A stretch of DNA of 64,000 bases, from positions 1 to 64,000 of the forward strand of contig CAUJDD010000031.1 of the NCBI GenBank assembly GCA_963169295.1, written 5' to 3'. Position 1 is the first letter of the stretch. Each line of letters begins with the position of its first letter. The notes beneath the pieces were generated by a model that worked only from the letters and a program-made list of their open reading frames with translations, was not told where the DNA came from and searched no databases. Below are positions 43,391 through 53,039 of this stretch, piece by piece. This DNA comes from UBA4416 sp020846025 (GTDB lineage: Bacteria > Bacteroidota > Bacteroidia > B-17B0 > Aurantibacillaceae). The translations under genes and the position numbers were made by a program.

Positions 43391-46102
43391 TTATTTCAAT
43401 AAGGTAACATGCCCAACATGAGACTCATGTTCTCCAGAAACCATATTTCTAAAAGTGCATTTCCATATATAAACATCTTGTTGGCAAGGATTATTTTTAT
43501 AAGTTCCATCCCATCCTTCATTTAAATCGTGGGTTTCGTATATTTTCTCTCCCCATCTATCAAATATGGTAAATGTGTATTCATCAACCCCTATCACTAT
43601 AGGTTTAAAAACATCGTTCAAACCATCTGGTTTTTTAGGGGTAAATGCATTGGGTATCCAAAATACAAAGACAGGGTTTGATTCAATGGGTGCCTTTGTA
43701 GTATCAGTACAACCAAACTGATTGCTAACCATTAAAACAACTTCAAATGTACCTGCTTGAGTATATGTATGACTTGGGTTTTGAGAGGTAGAAAATTGGC
43801 CGTCCCCAAAATTATAATGCCAAGCTTCCACATCGTTAGATGATAAATCTAAACATTGTATGTCGGCATCAATATAAGAAACACTAAAACTAGCATCTGG
43901 TTTTGGATAGACTATAATTGGGTGGATGGTGCTAACTACACTTGTATCCACACAGTTACCTGTAGAGATAACCGTCAAACTTACACCATAATTTCCTGGT
44001 GGTGTAAAAACATGTGTTGGGTTTTGAGAAGTAGAAGTACTACCATCGCTGAATGTCCATAAATAATTCATTGAAGAAGAAGCAGTGCTTTGATTAGTAA
44101 ATGTTACAACTAGTGGGTCGCAACCTTCAAAAGGATATGAACCAATGTCTGCAATGGTATTTTGCCATACATCAATAGTTTGTGTTTTAAGTGCCAAACA
44201 ACCATCTTGATTAACAGAAAAATTCACCGTATATGTGCCTGGAGCGTTATAAACGACATTAGATACGGCACTAACCGAAGCTGTTTGAGGTGTGGCATTA
44301 AGTCCAAAATCCCAATTTAATGAATAAGTTCCTTGAGCCTGAGTAGTACCTAGAAAATTATAACTATGGTTATCAAAACATTGTCCAAGTGGTGATAACA
44401 CACTAAGTTGTAAATCTGGAACTGAAACAACTGTAATACTACTTACTGAACTTACTTTACTTGTATCAATACATTGCTGATTGGTAATAGCTGTTAAAGT
44501 GATTGTATAAACACCTGTTTGAGTATAGGTGTAAGTTGGATTTTGTTGAGTTGAAGTAGAGCCATCTCCAAATTCCCACAAGAAACTCATTCCTGATGCG
44601 GCTGTACTTTGATTTGTAAATGTAACCGTTAAAGGCACACAACCACCCGTTGTGAAATTACCAATATCTGCTATGGGGTTTTGCCACACTTCAATAGTTT
44701 TAGTTACAGTAGCGGTGCATCCATTTTCGGCAACCGTAAATGATACCGAATAAGTTCCTAGAGCATTAAACACTACGTTTGAGACGGAAGCCGTATTAGC
44801 TGTTTGAGGAGCAGCATTTGAACCAAAATTCCATGTAAATGTGCCATTACCTTGATATTGCCCTCCACCATTAAAGTTAAAACTATTTCCTAAAAAACAT
44901 TGACTACTAGGAGCTAAATAATCTGGAGATAACAATGGATATACCTGAAAAACCTTATAAGCTGTATCGCCACAATTACTTCCGGGATTTACAATCAGTG
45001 TAACCGTATAAGAACCTGGAGCAGGAAAAGTATAGGTTGGGTTATATAAATTAGAGGTATCTGCTAGTGTATTAGGATCTCCAAAATCCCAGTGATAAGT
45101 AGTGCCATTATAACTGTTGTTAGCAAATGAAATGGTAAATCCATTGCAATAACCAGTGCCCTGACCGTTATTAGTAGTCGTTTGTCCAACAATATCAGCA
45201 GCAACCACAAAAGGGCAAGGAATAACATTAAACTGAAAATCGCGGTGATGTGTACCTATTAAAATTCCATTTCTATATTCTTCTACACACACACCCACAA
45301 CCCATTGACCTTGTATGGTTGGGTTTCCGTTTAAAAAGCCGGTTTGAGGATTAATATTGATGACTGGGTTAGAAGCCATTGGGTAAGAAGCTGAATAAGG
45401 AGCTGAAAAGGGCACTCCAATATACGGCGGTGGTGTATTCACCGTAGGGCAAGAAGGAGGTGGGCTTGGGCATTGAGAAGTAGGACCTTGAGGTGCTGTT
45501 CCAATTAACGGACAACAAGCATCCAATCCGTTAAAAGGTGTACATAATGAATAAACTAAAGAATCACCATCAGGATCGGTAGCGATATGATTAAAAAAGA
45601 TAGGTAGATTAGCGCAAACATAAATAGGAGGGCGATATGTGAACCGTGGACTACTATTTACAGAAACAACTTCTGGACCCGGTATATGTTCCCAATAGGT
45701 TGTACCTACATCGCCTGGATTTACCAAATTTAAAATAGTACCATTTCTACAACAACGTTGATAAGCAATGTAGTAACCGCCAATGAGTGGTGGTAAATTC
45801 ACAATGGCTTCATAGTAGGCTTCTTCTACACAAGCATTACCTGATGCAGTTGGTGCACATGGACTATTATTTGTTGGTGGAACAGTTATACTATAATTTA
45901 TGGCAACTTGTAAAGTAGTTACTACATTACCATTGGCGTCAAAAATGGTAATAAAAGCAGGGTCATCAAATGGTGGAACACCATTTAAACAATCCCGATA
46001 AACCTTCATTTGAATTTTGTAATTGTTGTTACCTAAATTATCGTAATAAATTTCGCCTCCAACAATATGAGTTGCTTCTGCTATAAACGATAGCAGAAGC
46101 AT
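43391..46102 (-). CDS. Large T9SS type B secreted protein with PKD repeats
   Basis: A 903-residue cell-surface protein. An N-terminal signal is followed by a region (THIVGGEIYYD to about 300) typical of Bacteroidota surface proteins. Several PKD domains come next (WDFGDP, WEFGDGSTS, WTFSDGSTS, YNFGDGQFS), and the end is a T9SS type B/CHU_C domain (WIPNAFTPKKPDGLND, IFDRWGEKIYE, GHVTLLK). Two ~175-residue units are tandem copies (43882-44405 and 44406-44933). From ATG 46102 the signal lacks a positive n-region. The frame continues upstream, and an ATA at 46126 would restore M-K-T-Y-L-F, so the start is uncertain. It follows the choice-of-anchor L gene by 38 bases. Confidence 0.87.
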   Translation of the reverse strand: MLLLSFIAEATHIVGGEIYYDNLGNNNYKIQMKVYRDCLNGVPPFDDPAFITIFDANGNVVTTLQVAINYSITVPPTNNSPCAPTASGNACVEEAYYEAIVNLPPLIGGYYIAYQRCCRNGTILNLVNPGDVGTTYWEHIPGPEVVSVNSSPRFTYRPPIYVCANLPIFFNHIATDPDGDSLVYSLCTPFNGLDACCPLIGTAPQGPTSQCPSPPPSCPTVNTPPPYIGVPFSAPYSASYPMASNPVININPQTGFLNGNPTIQGQWVVGVCVEEYRNGILIGTHHRDFQFNVIPCPFVVAADIVGQTTTNNGQGTGYCNGFTISFANNSYNGTTYHWDFGDPNTLADTSNLYNPTYTFPAPGSYTVTLIVNPGSNCGDTAYKVFQVYPLLSPDYLAPSSQCFLGNSFNFNGGGQYQGNGTFTWNFGSNAAPQTANTASVSNVVFNALGTYSVSFTVAENGCTATVTKTIEVWQNPIADIGNFTTGGCVPLTVTFTNQSTAASGMSFLWEFGDGSTSTQQNPTYTYTQTGVYTITLTAITNQQCIDTSKVSSVSSITVVSVPDLQLSVLSPLGQCFDNHSYNFLGTTQAQGTYSLNWDFGLNATPQTASVSAVSNVVYNAPGTYTVNFSVNQDGCLALKTQTIDVWQNTIADIGSYPFEGCDPLVVTFTNQSTASSSMNYLWTFSDGSTSTSQNPTHVFTPPGNYGVSLTVISTGNCVDTSVVSTIHPIIVYPKPDASFSVSYIDADIQCLDLSSNDVEAWHYNFGDGQFSTSQNPSHTYTQAGTFEVVLMVSNQFGCTDTTKAPIESNPVFVFWIPNAFTPKKPDGLNDVFKPIVIGVDEYTFTIFDRWGEKIYETHDLNEGWDGTYKNNPCQQDVYIWKCTFRNMVSGEHESHVGHVTLLK

Positions 46103-46140
46103 AATACAAAATAGATATGTCTTTATTTTTGATATGTGTA

Positions 46141-48672
46141 TTATTCTTTAAATACCTGAAAGAATCCTTGAAACTTTCTTCCATCAGATACATTTAATAA
46201 ATAAAAATAAGTTCCACTAGTTACATTTGGTTTCCAATCGTTCTTGTAATCATCACTTGAATAAAGTTTATTACCCCAACGGTTATAAATGATAACCTGA
46301 GAACCTGGGAAACGCTCTAAGCCATTAATTTTAAAATATTCATTCACACCATCTCCATTAGGTGTAACCACATTTGGAACAATCACATTACAATCAACAC
46401 TGTTAATATCCATTACTAAGGTGTCTTTATATAAACATTGATCTGTAACAACAATCGTATAAGTACCATTGCTTGGCATTACAGATTGAGTAAAACTATA
46501 CGTATAATTAGTTGTATCAAATGGAACAATGCCACCAGAAGGTAATAACCATTCAACTCCATAAGGGGCATTACCTCCTTCAATTCTTACAGTTATATTT
46601 AAAATAGAATCTAAACAGAATACAACTGGTGATGTATTAGTTATTTGAGGCGCTGCAGTATTAAGTGTAGGAGAATATACTGCCGTAGATGTACAACCTG
46701 CAATACTTGTTCCTACTACTGTGTATGTGGCATTAACTGTAGGTGTAACACTTATTGAACTAGTTGTTTGACCTGTATTCCATGTGTAGGTATCGGCTCC
46801 TAACGCGGTAATTGTTGTGGATTGCCCTGCACAATATGGACTACCGCTTAATGTAAGTGATGGAATAGCATTAACTGTAACAGAATATACTGTATAGTTT
46901 ATACATGCGCCTACTGCTGAGGTTACAGAATAAGTTGTATTAGTACTAGGTGTAACTGTTATAGAGGGTGCTGTGCTTCCTGTATTCCAAGTATATGTTG
47001 TGCTTCCTGATGCAGTTAATACTGTACTTTCACCGTTACATAATGAATTATCTCCTGTAACAGAAAGCGGTACGCCTATCACTGTAACACTTGTTACTGC
47101 TGTATTTGTACACAAACCATTAGCCCCTGTTACGGTATAATTTGTATTTGCAGTTGGAGTAACTAATAGGGTATCGTTTGATATGCCAGTGCTCCATGAA
47201 TACGTAGTAGCTCCTGTTGCAGTTAGTGTGGCTGTATATCCAGCACATACTGTTGTACTATTTACAACTACCGTTGGAACAGCTACAGGTGTGAGTGTAA
47301 TTTGTTTTGTAACGGGTTTATTACAAATATCATTTACTGTTATGGTATATATTGTAGGTGAATTGATTGGCGTTGTTGTAATTGTTGGTGTATTTGCTGT
47401 TGGCGACGTCCATGTATAGGTGTATGCTGGATAACCATCAGACGCATTCGCGTTAAGTGTAACTGTAGTTCCACTACATACGCCCACATCTCCTTGCCCA
47501 ATGGTAATTGGAATATAATCTTTAATGTATAAATTAAACTTTAGTGCATTACTAGCTAAACAACTCACACTACTAGTTACAAAACTCGACATTTCAAATT
47601 TAATTGTATCGGTACCTTCTATTAAGTTATCTTGAAATGCTTTAATATTACAATACTTAATAGTATCTTGATTAGCAGCAAAGTGTAACACCGTTGGCCA
47701 TGAAAAACTAGGATTACCAACTTGCTCGTAATCTGTTCCTAAAATGGCGTTCCCGCCAACAGTTAATTGAAACGAATCTGCATTAGCAATGTTGCCATGT
47801 CTGATAAAATAGGCACAGTAAGTGTTACAATCTTCTACTAATACTGAATCCGGAATAAATGTGCTTGAATTAACCGTAAAAACATTTAATGGTGGTAAAC
47901 TACTAAAGGAACCTCCTTCTAAAAACACCCCCGAATCATAAATTCCATCACCACCATCAGCAATCGCAATTTTAATATGATAAGTTTGTCCACAAACTAC
48001 TTTTTCAAGTGCATACAGGATAGTCGTAAATCCATCAAACTGACAATTAATGGTGTTTCCAGCATTACTTCTATAATAAGTAGCGTTTGATCCTGCATTT
48101 ACATTATCAATAGACACAGGAGTAGATGAACCTGGAATCAAAGCAATGTTTTTGTTAGTATAATTCCCGCCTAAAGGGTTTGGCCCTGTTAAGAAAAAAG
48201 CAAAAGCATCATTTACTCCTGCATTCACATATTCTGGATATTCTTCGGAGGCAAAGCAATATCTAAATTTAACTGAGTCGCCAGTAGGCACAAAATCAAA
48301 TTCTAAAACTGCTGCATCAAATGTTGTATTACCTGAAACAGCATCCAGTTGAGTATCCCCAGGCTTATTTAAATTTGTACCATTACTAGGAGATGAATTT
48401 GGTCCTTGTGGCCCAAAGGGAGAGGCTGTAGAAGCGTTTCCTGTACTTAAATATACACCAGCTAATATTCCAATATTAGTACTTGCTGTTGCATTAAACT
48501 TAGCTATGGCATTTAAATCACCTGTAAACGTAATATTAGTAGCTGTAACCCCTGTACCTAATAATACATTTTGTACTAATTGTTGTGGAGTGAGTGTTAA
48601 AGTAGTTACTAATTGTGCCTTACTGAGCAAGGTAAACGAAGTTAAAATAAAAGTTGTAATAATTTTTTTCAT
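46141..48672 (-). CDS. Choice-of-anchor L domain protein, T9SS type B cargo
   Basis: An 843-residue exported protein. Signal peptide (1-19, FTLLSKAQ) and choice-of-anchor L domain (about 20-260: LTPQQLVQNVLLGTGV, SGNTTFDAAVLEFDFVPTGD, FRYCFASEEYPEYV, NDAFAFFLTGP) come first. A Calx-beta-like segment (about 270-385) and four Ig-like repeats with the W-S/N-T-G pattern (TYSWSTG, TYTWNTG twice) follow. The C-terminus is a T9SS type B sorting domain (VPNVVTPNGDGVNEYF, IYNRWGNKLY). It is probably co-transcribed with the downstream PKD protein gene. No enzyme domain is seen; adhesion is the likely role. Confidence 0.88.
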   Translation of the reverse strand: MKKIITTFILTSFTLLSKAQLVTTLTLTPQQLVQNVLLGTGVTATNITFTGDLNAIAKFNATASTNIGILAGVYLSTGNASTASPFGPQGPNSSPSNGTNLNKPGDTQLDAVSGNTTFDAAVLEFDFVPTGDSVKFRYCFASEEYPEYVNAGVNDAFAFFLTGPNPLGGNYTNKNIALIPGSSTPVSIDNVNAGSNATYYRSNAGNTINCQFDGFTTILYALEKVVCGQTYHIKIAIADGGDGIYDSGVFLEGGSFSSLPPLNVFTVNSSTFIPDSVLVEDCNTYCAYFIRHGNIANADSFQLTVGGNAILGTDYEQVGNPSFSWPTVLHFAANQDTIKYCNIKAFQDNLIEGTDTIKFEMSSFVTSSVSCLASNALKFNLYIKDYIPITIGQGDVGVCSGTTVTLNANASDGYPAYTYTWTSPTANTPTITTTPINSPTIYTITVNDICNKPVTKQITLTPVAVPTVVVNSTTVCAGYTATLTATGATTYSWSTGISNDTLLVTPTANTNYTVTGANGLCTNTAVTSVTVIGVPLSVTGDNSLCNGESTVLTASGSTTYTWNTGSTAPSITVTPSTNTTYSVTSAVGACINYTVYSVTVNAIPSLTLSGSPYCAGQSTTITALGADTYTWNTGQTTSSISVTPTVNATYTVVGTSIAGCTSTAVYSPTLNTAAPQITNTSPVVFCLDSILNITVRIEGGNAPYGVEWLLPSGGIVPFDTTNYTYSFTQSVMPSNGTYTIVVTDQCLYKDTLVMDINSVDCNVIVPNVVTPNGDGVNEYFKINGLERFPGSQVIIYNRWGNKLYSSDDYKNDWKPNVTSGTYFYLLNVSDGRKFQGFFQVFKE

Positions 48673-48727
48673 CGTACTTAATTAAGTTTTAGGTTGCTAT
48701 TAAATTTTTATACACTGCATTATATAT

Positions 48728-48755
48728 CCTAATCTAAACTTTTTTAGAGATTAGG
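48728..48755. repeat. Inverted repeat in a divergent intergenic region
   Basis: Arms CCTAATCT and AGATTAGG separated by 12 bases, between the divergent choice-of-anchor L and M20 peptidase genes. It could be an operator or a hairpin; nothing else is seen in this 185-base gap. Confidence 0.45.
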
Positions 48756-48857
48756 GAATGATAAAAATAAATGATGAAACACGAATTAACAATTTTTTTA
48801 CTCATTAAAATCGTAATCCCAATAAAAAAACTACATTAGTACCAAAATTCTACAACA

Positions 48858-50243
48858 ATGGAACACCAATTAATTAAAAACTATCTTTCTATACATAAAG
48901 AACGCTTTTTAAATGAGCTTACCGAACTGTTAAAAATCCCATCAATTAGTGCTAAGCCCGAACATAAAAACGATATGCAAAAAGCTGCTGAAGCAGTTAA
49001 ACAACGTTTATTAGAAGCTGGTGTTGATAAAGCGGAAATATGCCAAACAAAAGGTTACCCTGTAGTGTATGCTGAAAAAATAATTGATAACAACAAACCC
49101 ACAGTTGTAGTGTATGGACATTACGATGTGCAACCCGCCGAACCTCTTGATTTATGGGATTCTCCACCTTTTGAACCTGTAATTAAGAAAACCGACATAC
49201 ATCCTGAAGGCGCTATCTTTGCACGTGGAAGTTGCGATGATAAAGGACAAATGTATATGCATGTAAAGGCTTTTGAAATTATGATGAAGACCAACACATT
49301 GCCATGTAATGTGAAGTTTATGATTGAAGGTGAAGAAGAGGTTGGTTCGCCTAGTTTAGGTCCTTGGATTATTGAAAATAAAGAAAAATTAAAAGGAGAT
49401 ATTATTTTAATTTCAGATACATCGGTTATTGCAAATGACACGCCAAGTATTGATTGTGGATTAAGAGGCTTAGCATATATGGAAGTAGAAGTTACTGGCC
49501 CTAATCGTGATTTACATAGTGGCGTGTATGGTGGCGCAGTAGCTAATCCTATTAATGTATTATGTAAAATGATTGCTTCTTGCCATGATGAAAATAATCA
49601 CATTACCATTCCTGGGTTTTACGACAAAGTACAAACATTAAGTACAGCAGAAAGAAATGAAATGGCAAAAGCACCATTTGATATTAATGAGTTTAAGAAA
49701 GATTTAGGAATTAACGATGTACAAGGCGAGAAAGATTTTACAACCAACGAACGCACTGGCATAAGACCAACATTAGATGTGAATGGAATTTGGGGAGGTT
49801 ATATTGGCGAAGGTGCCAAAACCGTGTTACCATCAAAAGCATTTGCGAAAATTTCTATGCGATTGGTGCCAAATCAAAATTCTGATGAAATTAGTAAGTT
49901 ATTTCAATCATATTTTGAAAGTATCGCTCCTGCATCCGTCGTAGTTAAAGTAAAACCGCATCATGGTGGTGAACCTGTTGTGGTTCCAACAAACTCTAAA
50001 GGATTTCAAGCTGCTAGTAATGCCATGCAAGATGCTTATGGTAAAAAACCAATTCCTACAAGAGGCGGTGGAAGTATTCCTATTGTGGCTTTATTTAAAA
50101 AAGAGTTAGGTTTAGATAGTATCTTAATGGGCTTTGGTTTAGATAGTGATGCTTTACATTCGCCGAATGAACATTATGGTTTATTTAACTATTATAAAGG
50201 TATTGAAACTATTCCTTTATTTTATAAATACTTTGCACAATAA
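48858..50243 (+). CDS. M20 family dipeptidase
   Basis: A 461-residue cytoplasmic metallopeptidase. The M20 metal-binding pattern is complete: YGHYDVQP (His, Asp), ARGSCDDKGQ (bridging Asp), EGEEEVGSP (general base Glu plus Glu ligand), and a late His in LDSDALHSPNEHYG. The lid domain carries DLHSGVYGG. It cleaves dipeptides or acyl-amino acids. The flavoprotein gene begins 4 bases after its stop, suggesting co-transcription without a known functional link. Confidence 0.93.
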   Translation: MEHQLIKNYLSIHKERFLNELTELLKIPSISAKPEHKNDMQKAAEAVKQRLLEAGVDKAEICQTKGYPVVYAEKIIDNNKPTVVVYGHYDVQPAEPLDLWDSPPFEPVIKKTDIHPEGAIFARGSCDDKGQMYMHVKAFEIMMKTNTLPCNVKFMIEGEEEVGSPSLGPWIIENKEKLKGDIILISDTSVIANDTPSIDCGLRGLAYMEVEVTGPNRDLHSGVYGGAVANPINVLCKMIASCHDENNHITIPGFYDKVQTLSTAERNEMAKAPFDINEFKKDLGINDVQGEKDFTTNERTGIRPTLDVNGIWGGYIGEGAKTVLPSKAFAKISMRLVPNQNSDEISKLFQSYFESIAPASVVVKVKPHHGGEPVVVPTNSKGFQAASNAMQDAYGKKPIPTRGGGSIPIVALFKKELGLDSILMGFGLDSDALHSPNEHYGLFNYYKGIETIPLFYKYFAQ

Positions 50244-50246
50244 CAA

Positions 50247-51449
50247 TTGATTAAAAAGTCAATAGCCATTATTGGTGGTGGTTCAGCATCATTGATGCTA
50301 GCTGGTTCTATTGATACTCAAAAATTTGATGTAATCATTTACGAAAAAAATAAAGCACTTGGTAGAAAATTTTTAGTAGCGGGCGATGGTGGTTTTAACT
50401 TAACTCATTCCGAAGAAATATCGAATTTTATAACACGCTATGTGCCCCGTCAATTCATAACGCCATTTATTAACCACTTTTCTAATCAAGATTTAAGAGA
50501 CTGGCTACACTCACTAGGAATTGAAACATTTGTTGGTACCAGCAAAAGAGTTTTTCCAAAGAAAGGAATAAAACCCATTCAAGTTTTAAAGGCATTTGAG
50601 CAACTTTGTATCAACCATAACGTGAAATTTCAATTTGGATATACATGGAAAGGCTGGAAAGATAAGGCATTATTTTTTGAGAATCATCTCCAACAAAGTT
50701 TTGTAACTTGTCCGGATATTGTAGTATTTGCATTAGGTGGCGCTAGCTGGAAGGTTACGGGAAGTGATGGTACATGGTTAAATTTTTTTAATGAAAAGCA
50801 AATTACAACAGTGCCGTTTCTTCCATCTAACTGTGCTTATCAGATAAATTGGGATGCGACATTAATTCATAAACATGCTGGTTCTGCTTTAAAGAATTGT
50901 TGTTTTTCATGTAACGAACAAAGTAAGAAGGGTGAGGTTGTAGTTACTAAATTTGGTATTGAAGGGAATGCAGTGTATGCTTTAAGTCCTAATATAAGAG
51001 AAGAATTAATGAAACAAAGAAAAGCTTTGTTGTTTATTGATTTTAAACCCGAATTTTCTAAAGAAGATATATTACTTAGGTTTCAACGATTTAAGAAAAC
51101 AAACATGAAATCTTTTCTTAAAGATTGTCTTCATTTAACTGATCTACAAATTGACCTTTTAAAAAATGCTACCAACAAAGAAACATATAACTCTATTAAT
51201 TTAATTGCCGATAAAATTAAATCATTTGAAGTAACAATTATTGATTTTTCTCCTATTGACCAAGCGATCTCAACAGTAGGAGGCATTCATTTAGACGAAC
51301 TCAATCCTCACTTAGAATTAAAAAAACTTCCAAATCATTATTGCATTGGCGAAATGATAGATTGGGATGCGCCAACAGGCGGTTATTTATTGCAGGCTTG
51401 TTTTAGTATGGGAAAATATCTAGCCAATTACCTCAATCAAAATAACTAA
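50247..51449 (+). CDS. HI0933/YhiN-type FAD-dependent oxidoreductase
   Basis: A 400-residue flavoprotein with the FAD-binding fold at the start (AIIGGGSASLMLA) and the family-specific GRKFLVAGDGGFNLTHSE. It also has the FALGGASWKVTGSDG segment and the closing DWDAPTGGYLLQACFSMGKYLA. The reaction of this family is not established. The start is TTG 50247, 4 bases after the peptidase stop; no ATG fits the conserved N-terminus. Confidence 0.88.
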   Translation: MIKKSIAIIGGGSASLMLAGSIDTQKFDVIIYEKNKALGRKFLVAGDGGFNLTHSEEISNFITRYVPRQFITPFINHFSNQDLRDWLHSLGIETFVGTSKRVFPKKGIKPIQVLKAFEQLCINHNVKFQFGYTWKGWKDKALFFENHLQQSFVTCPDIVVFALGGASWKVTGSDGTWLNFFNEKQITTVPFLPSNCAYQINWDATLIHKHAGSALKNCCFSCNEQSKKGEVVVTKFGIEGNAVYALSPNIREELMKQRKALLFIDFKPEFSKEDILLRFQRFKKTNMKSFLKDCLHLTDLQIDLLKNATNKETYNSINLIADKIKSFEVTIIDFSPIDQAISTVGGIHLDELNPHLELKKLPNHYCIGEMIDWDAPTGGYLLQACFSMGKYLANYLNQNN

Positions 51450-51504
51450 TTCTATTTCAAAATAATCTTGTAAATTAGTAGGCTTTCAAATTTTACATCT
51501 ATTT

Positions 51505-52923
51505 GTGCAACATATAAAAGCATATTTCGACAAACAGGCAACTTCTAAAAAGGGTAGGGGGCTGTCAAATTATTATTGGAAAGAAATTACGAATTACTGT
51601 AATTATTTCTCACACGAAGATAGCTCGGTACTCGAAATTGGTTGTGGAAGTGGAGATTTATTAGCTGGTATTTCAGGCAATAGAAAAGTGGGTATTGATT
51701 TTAGTGAAAAACAAATAGCTTGGGCAAAAGAAAAATATGCCAATACCTCTATTGAATTTTTGGTGATGGATGCTAATCACATAACGTTAAATGAACAATT
51801 CGATTACATTATTATAAGTAATTTAATTGGTTTTGTAGATGATGTGCAAGCTGTGTTTGAGCAAGTACAGAAGGTTTGTCATCCAAACACGAAAATTATT
51901 GTACAATATTATAACTCACTGTGGGAACCTGTTTTAAAACTCGCGGAAATTATTGGGTTAAAAACAAAATCACCATTGCAAAACTGGCTAAACTCTAAAG
52001 ACGTTAATAATTTATTATTTGTATCAGGTTTTGATGTTTATCGAAATAGCAAACGATTTATTTTTCCATTGTACATTCCTATAATTGCTGAATTATTTAA
52101 TTTAGTGTTGGCTAAATTCCCAATATTTAGATTCTTTAGTTTAAACAATTATAGTTTTGCGAAACCGCTTCCGCAAAGTAACTCAGGAGAATATAAAACA
52201 AAATATTCAACCACGGTAGTTATACCTGCGCGTAACGAAAGTGGTAATATAGAAAATGCCATCACGCGTTTACCAAAGTTTGGCAAACATGTAGAAATTA
52301 TTTTTATTGAAGGAAATAGTACAGATGATACATGGCAAAAAATAAAAGAAATACAGCAAAAGTATAAAGACACACACGACATAAAAATAGGACAACAGAA
52401 AGGAAAAGGAAAAGCAGATGCTGTAAGAGAAGGATATAAAATAGCTACTGGAGATATTTTAATGATTTTAGATGCTGACCTCACTGTTCCACCCGAAGAT
52501 ATTCCGAAATTTTATGATGCCATAGCAAGTAGCAAAGGAGATTTTATTAACGGAACTAGATTGGTTTATCCGATGGAAAAAGAAGCAATGCGCTTTTTAA
52601 ATTATTTGGGTAATCATTTCTTTAGTTGGGCTTTTACCTGGTTGCTAGACCAACGATTTAAAGATACCTTATGTGGAACAAAAGTAATGTTTAGAAAAGA
52701 TTATATTAAACTTACTAAAAATAGAAAATATTTTGGCGAATTTGATCCCTTTGGTGATTTTGATTTACTTTTTGGTGCCCACAAATTGAATCTTAAAATA
52801 GTTGAAATTCCTATTCGCTACCGAGAAAGAACTTATGGCAGTACCAACATCTCTCGCTTTAAGCATGGTGTTATTTTATTACGCATGTGCGCCTTTGCTA
52901 GTCGAAAATGTAAGTTTATTTAA
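51505..52923 (+). CDS. Methyltransferase fused to family 2 glycosyltransferase
   Basis: A 472-residue two-domain cytoplasmic protein. Residues about 1-180 are a class I SAM methyltransferase (EIGCGSGD at 44-51, VGIDFSEKQIAWA, VMDAN). Residues about 235-472 are a GT2 glycosyltransferase (VVIPARNESGNIENA, FIEGNSTDDTW, the Asp-rich LDADLTVPPEDI near 322, GTKVMFRK, RTYGSTNISRF). The GT2 half resembles dolichol-phosphate-mannose synthase-like enzymes. The fusion suggests one sugar or lipid product that is both methylated and glycosylated; the substrate is unknown. The GTG start at 51505 overlaps an imperfect promoter box (TCTATTTG), so the exact start may lie a few codons downstream. Confidence 0.85.
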   Translation: MQHIKAYFDKQATSKKGRGLSNYYWKEITNYCNYFSHEDSSVLEIGCGSGDLLAGISGNRKVGIDFSEKQIAWAKEKYANTSIEFLVMDANHITLNEQFDYIIISNLIGFVDDVQAVFEQVQKVCHPNTKIIVQYYNSLWEPVLKLAEIIGLKTKSPLQNWLNSKDVNNLLFVSGFDVYRNSKRFIFPLYIPIIAELFNLVLAKFPIFRFFSLNNYSFAKPLPQSNSGEYKTKYSTTVVIPARNESGNIENAITRLPKFGKHVEIIFIEGNSTDDTWQKIKEIQQKYKDTHDIKIGQQKGKGKADAVREGYKIATGDILMILDADLTVPPEDIPKFYDAIASSKGDFINGTRLVYPMEKEAMRFLNYLGNHFFSWAFTWLLDQRFKDTLCGTKVMFRKDYIKLTKNRKYFGEFDPFGDFDLLFGAHKLNLKIVEIPIRYRERTYGSTNISRFKHGVILLRMCAFASRKCKFI

Positions 52924-52982
52924 TTAGGTAAAATTTAACTTAATATACTTAATAGTTTTTTTCTATTTAGGAAATTAAAAAA

Positions 52983-53021
52983 AGAAAGAGGCTGTATCAA
53001 TAATGGTTCAACCTCTTTCTG
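52983..53021 (-). terminator. Intrinsic terminator of the 248-residue secreted protein gene
   Basis: AGAAAGAGG / CCTCTTTCT hairpin. The T-run follows on the minus strand, 19 bases after the stop at 53040. It may also end the converging methyltransferase-glycosyltransferase transcript. Confidence 0.8.
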
Positions 53022-53039
53022 TAACTTGTAAAAACTAAA

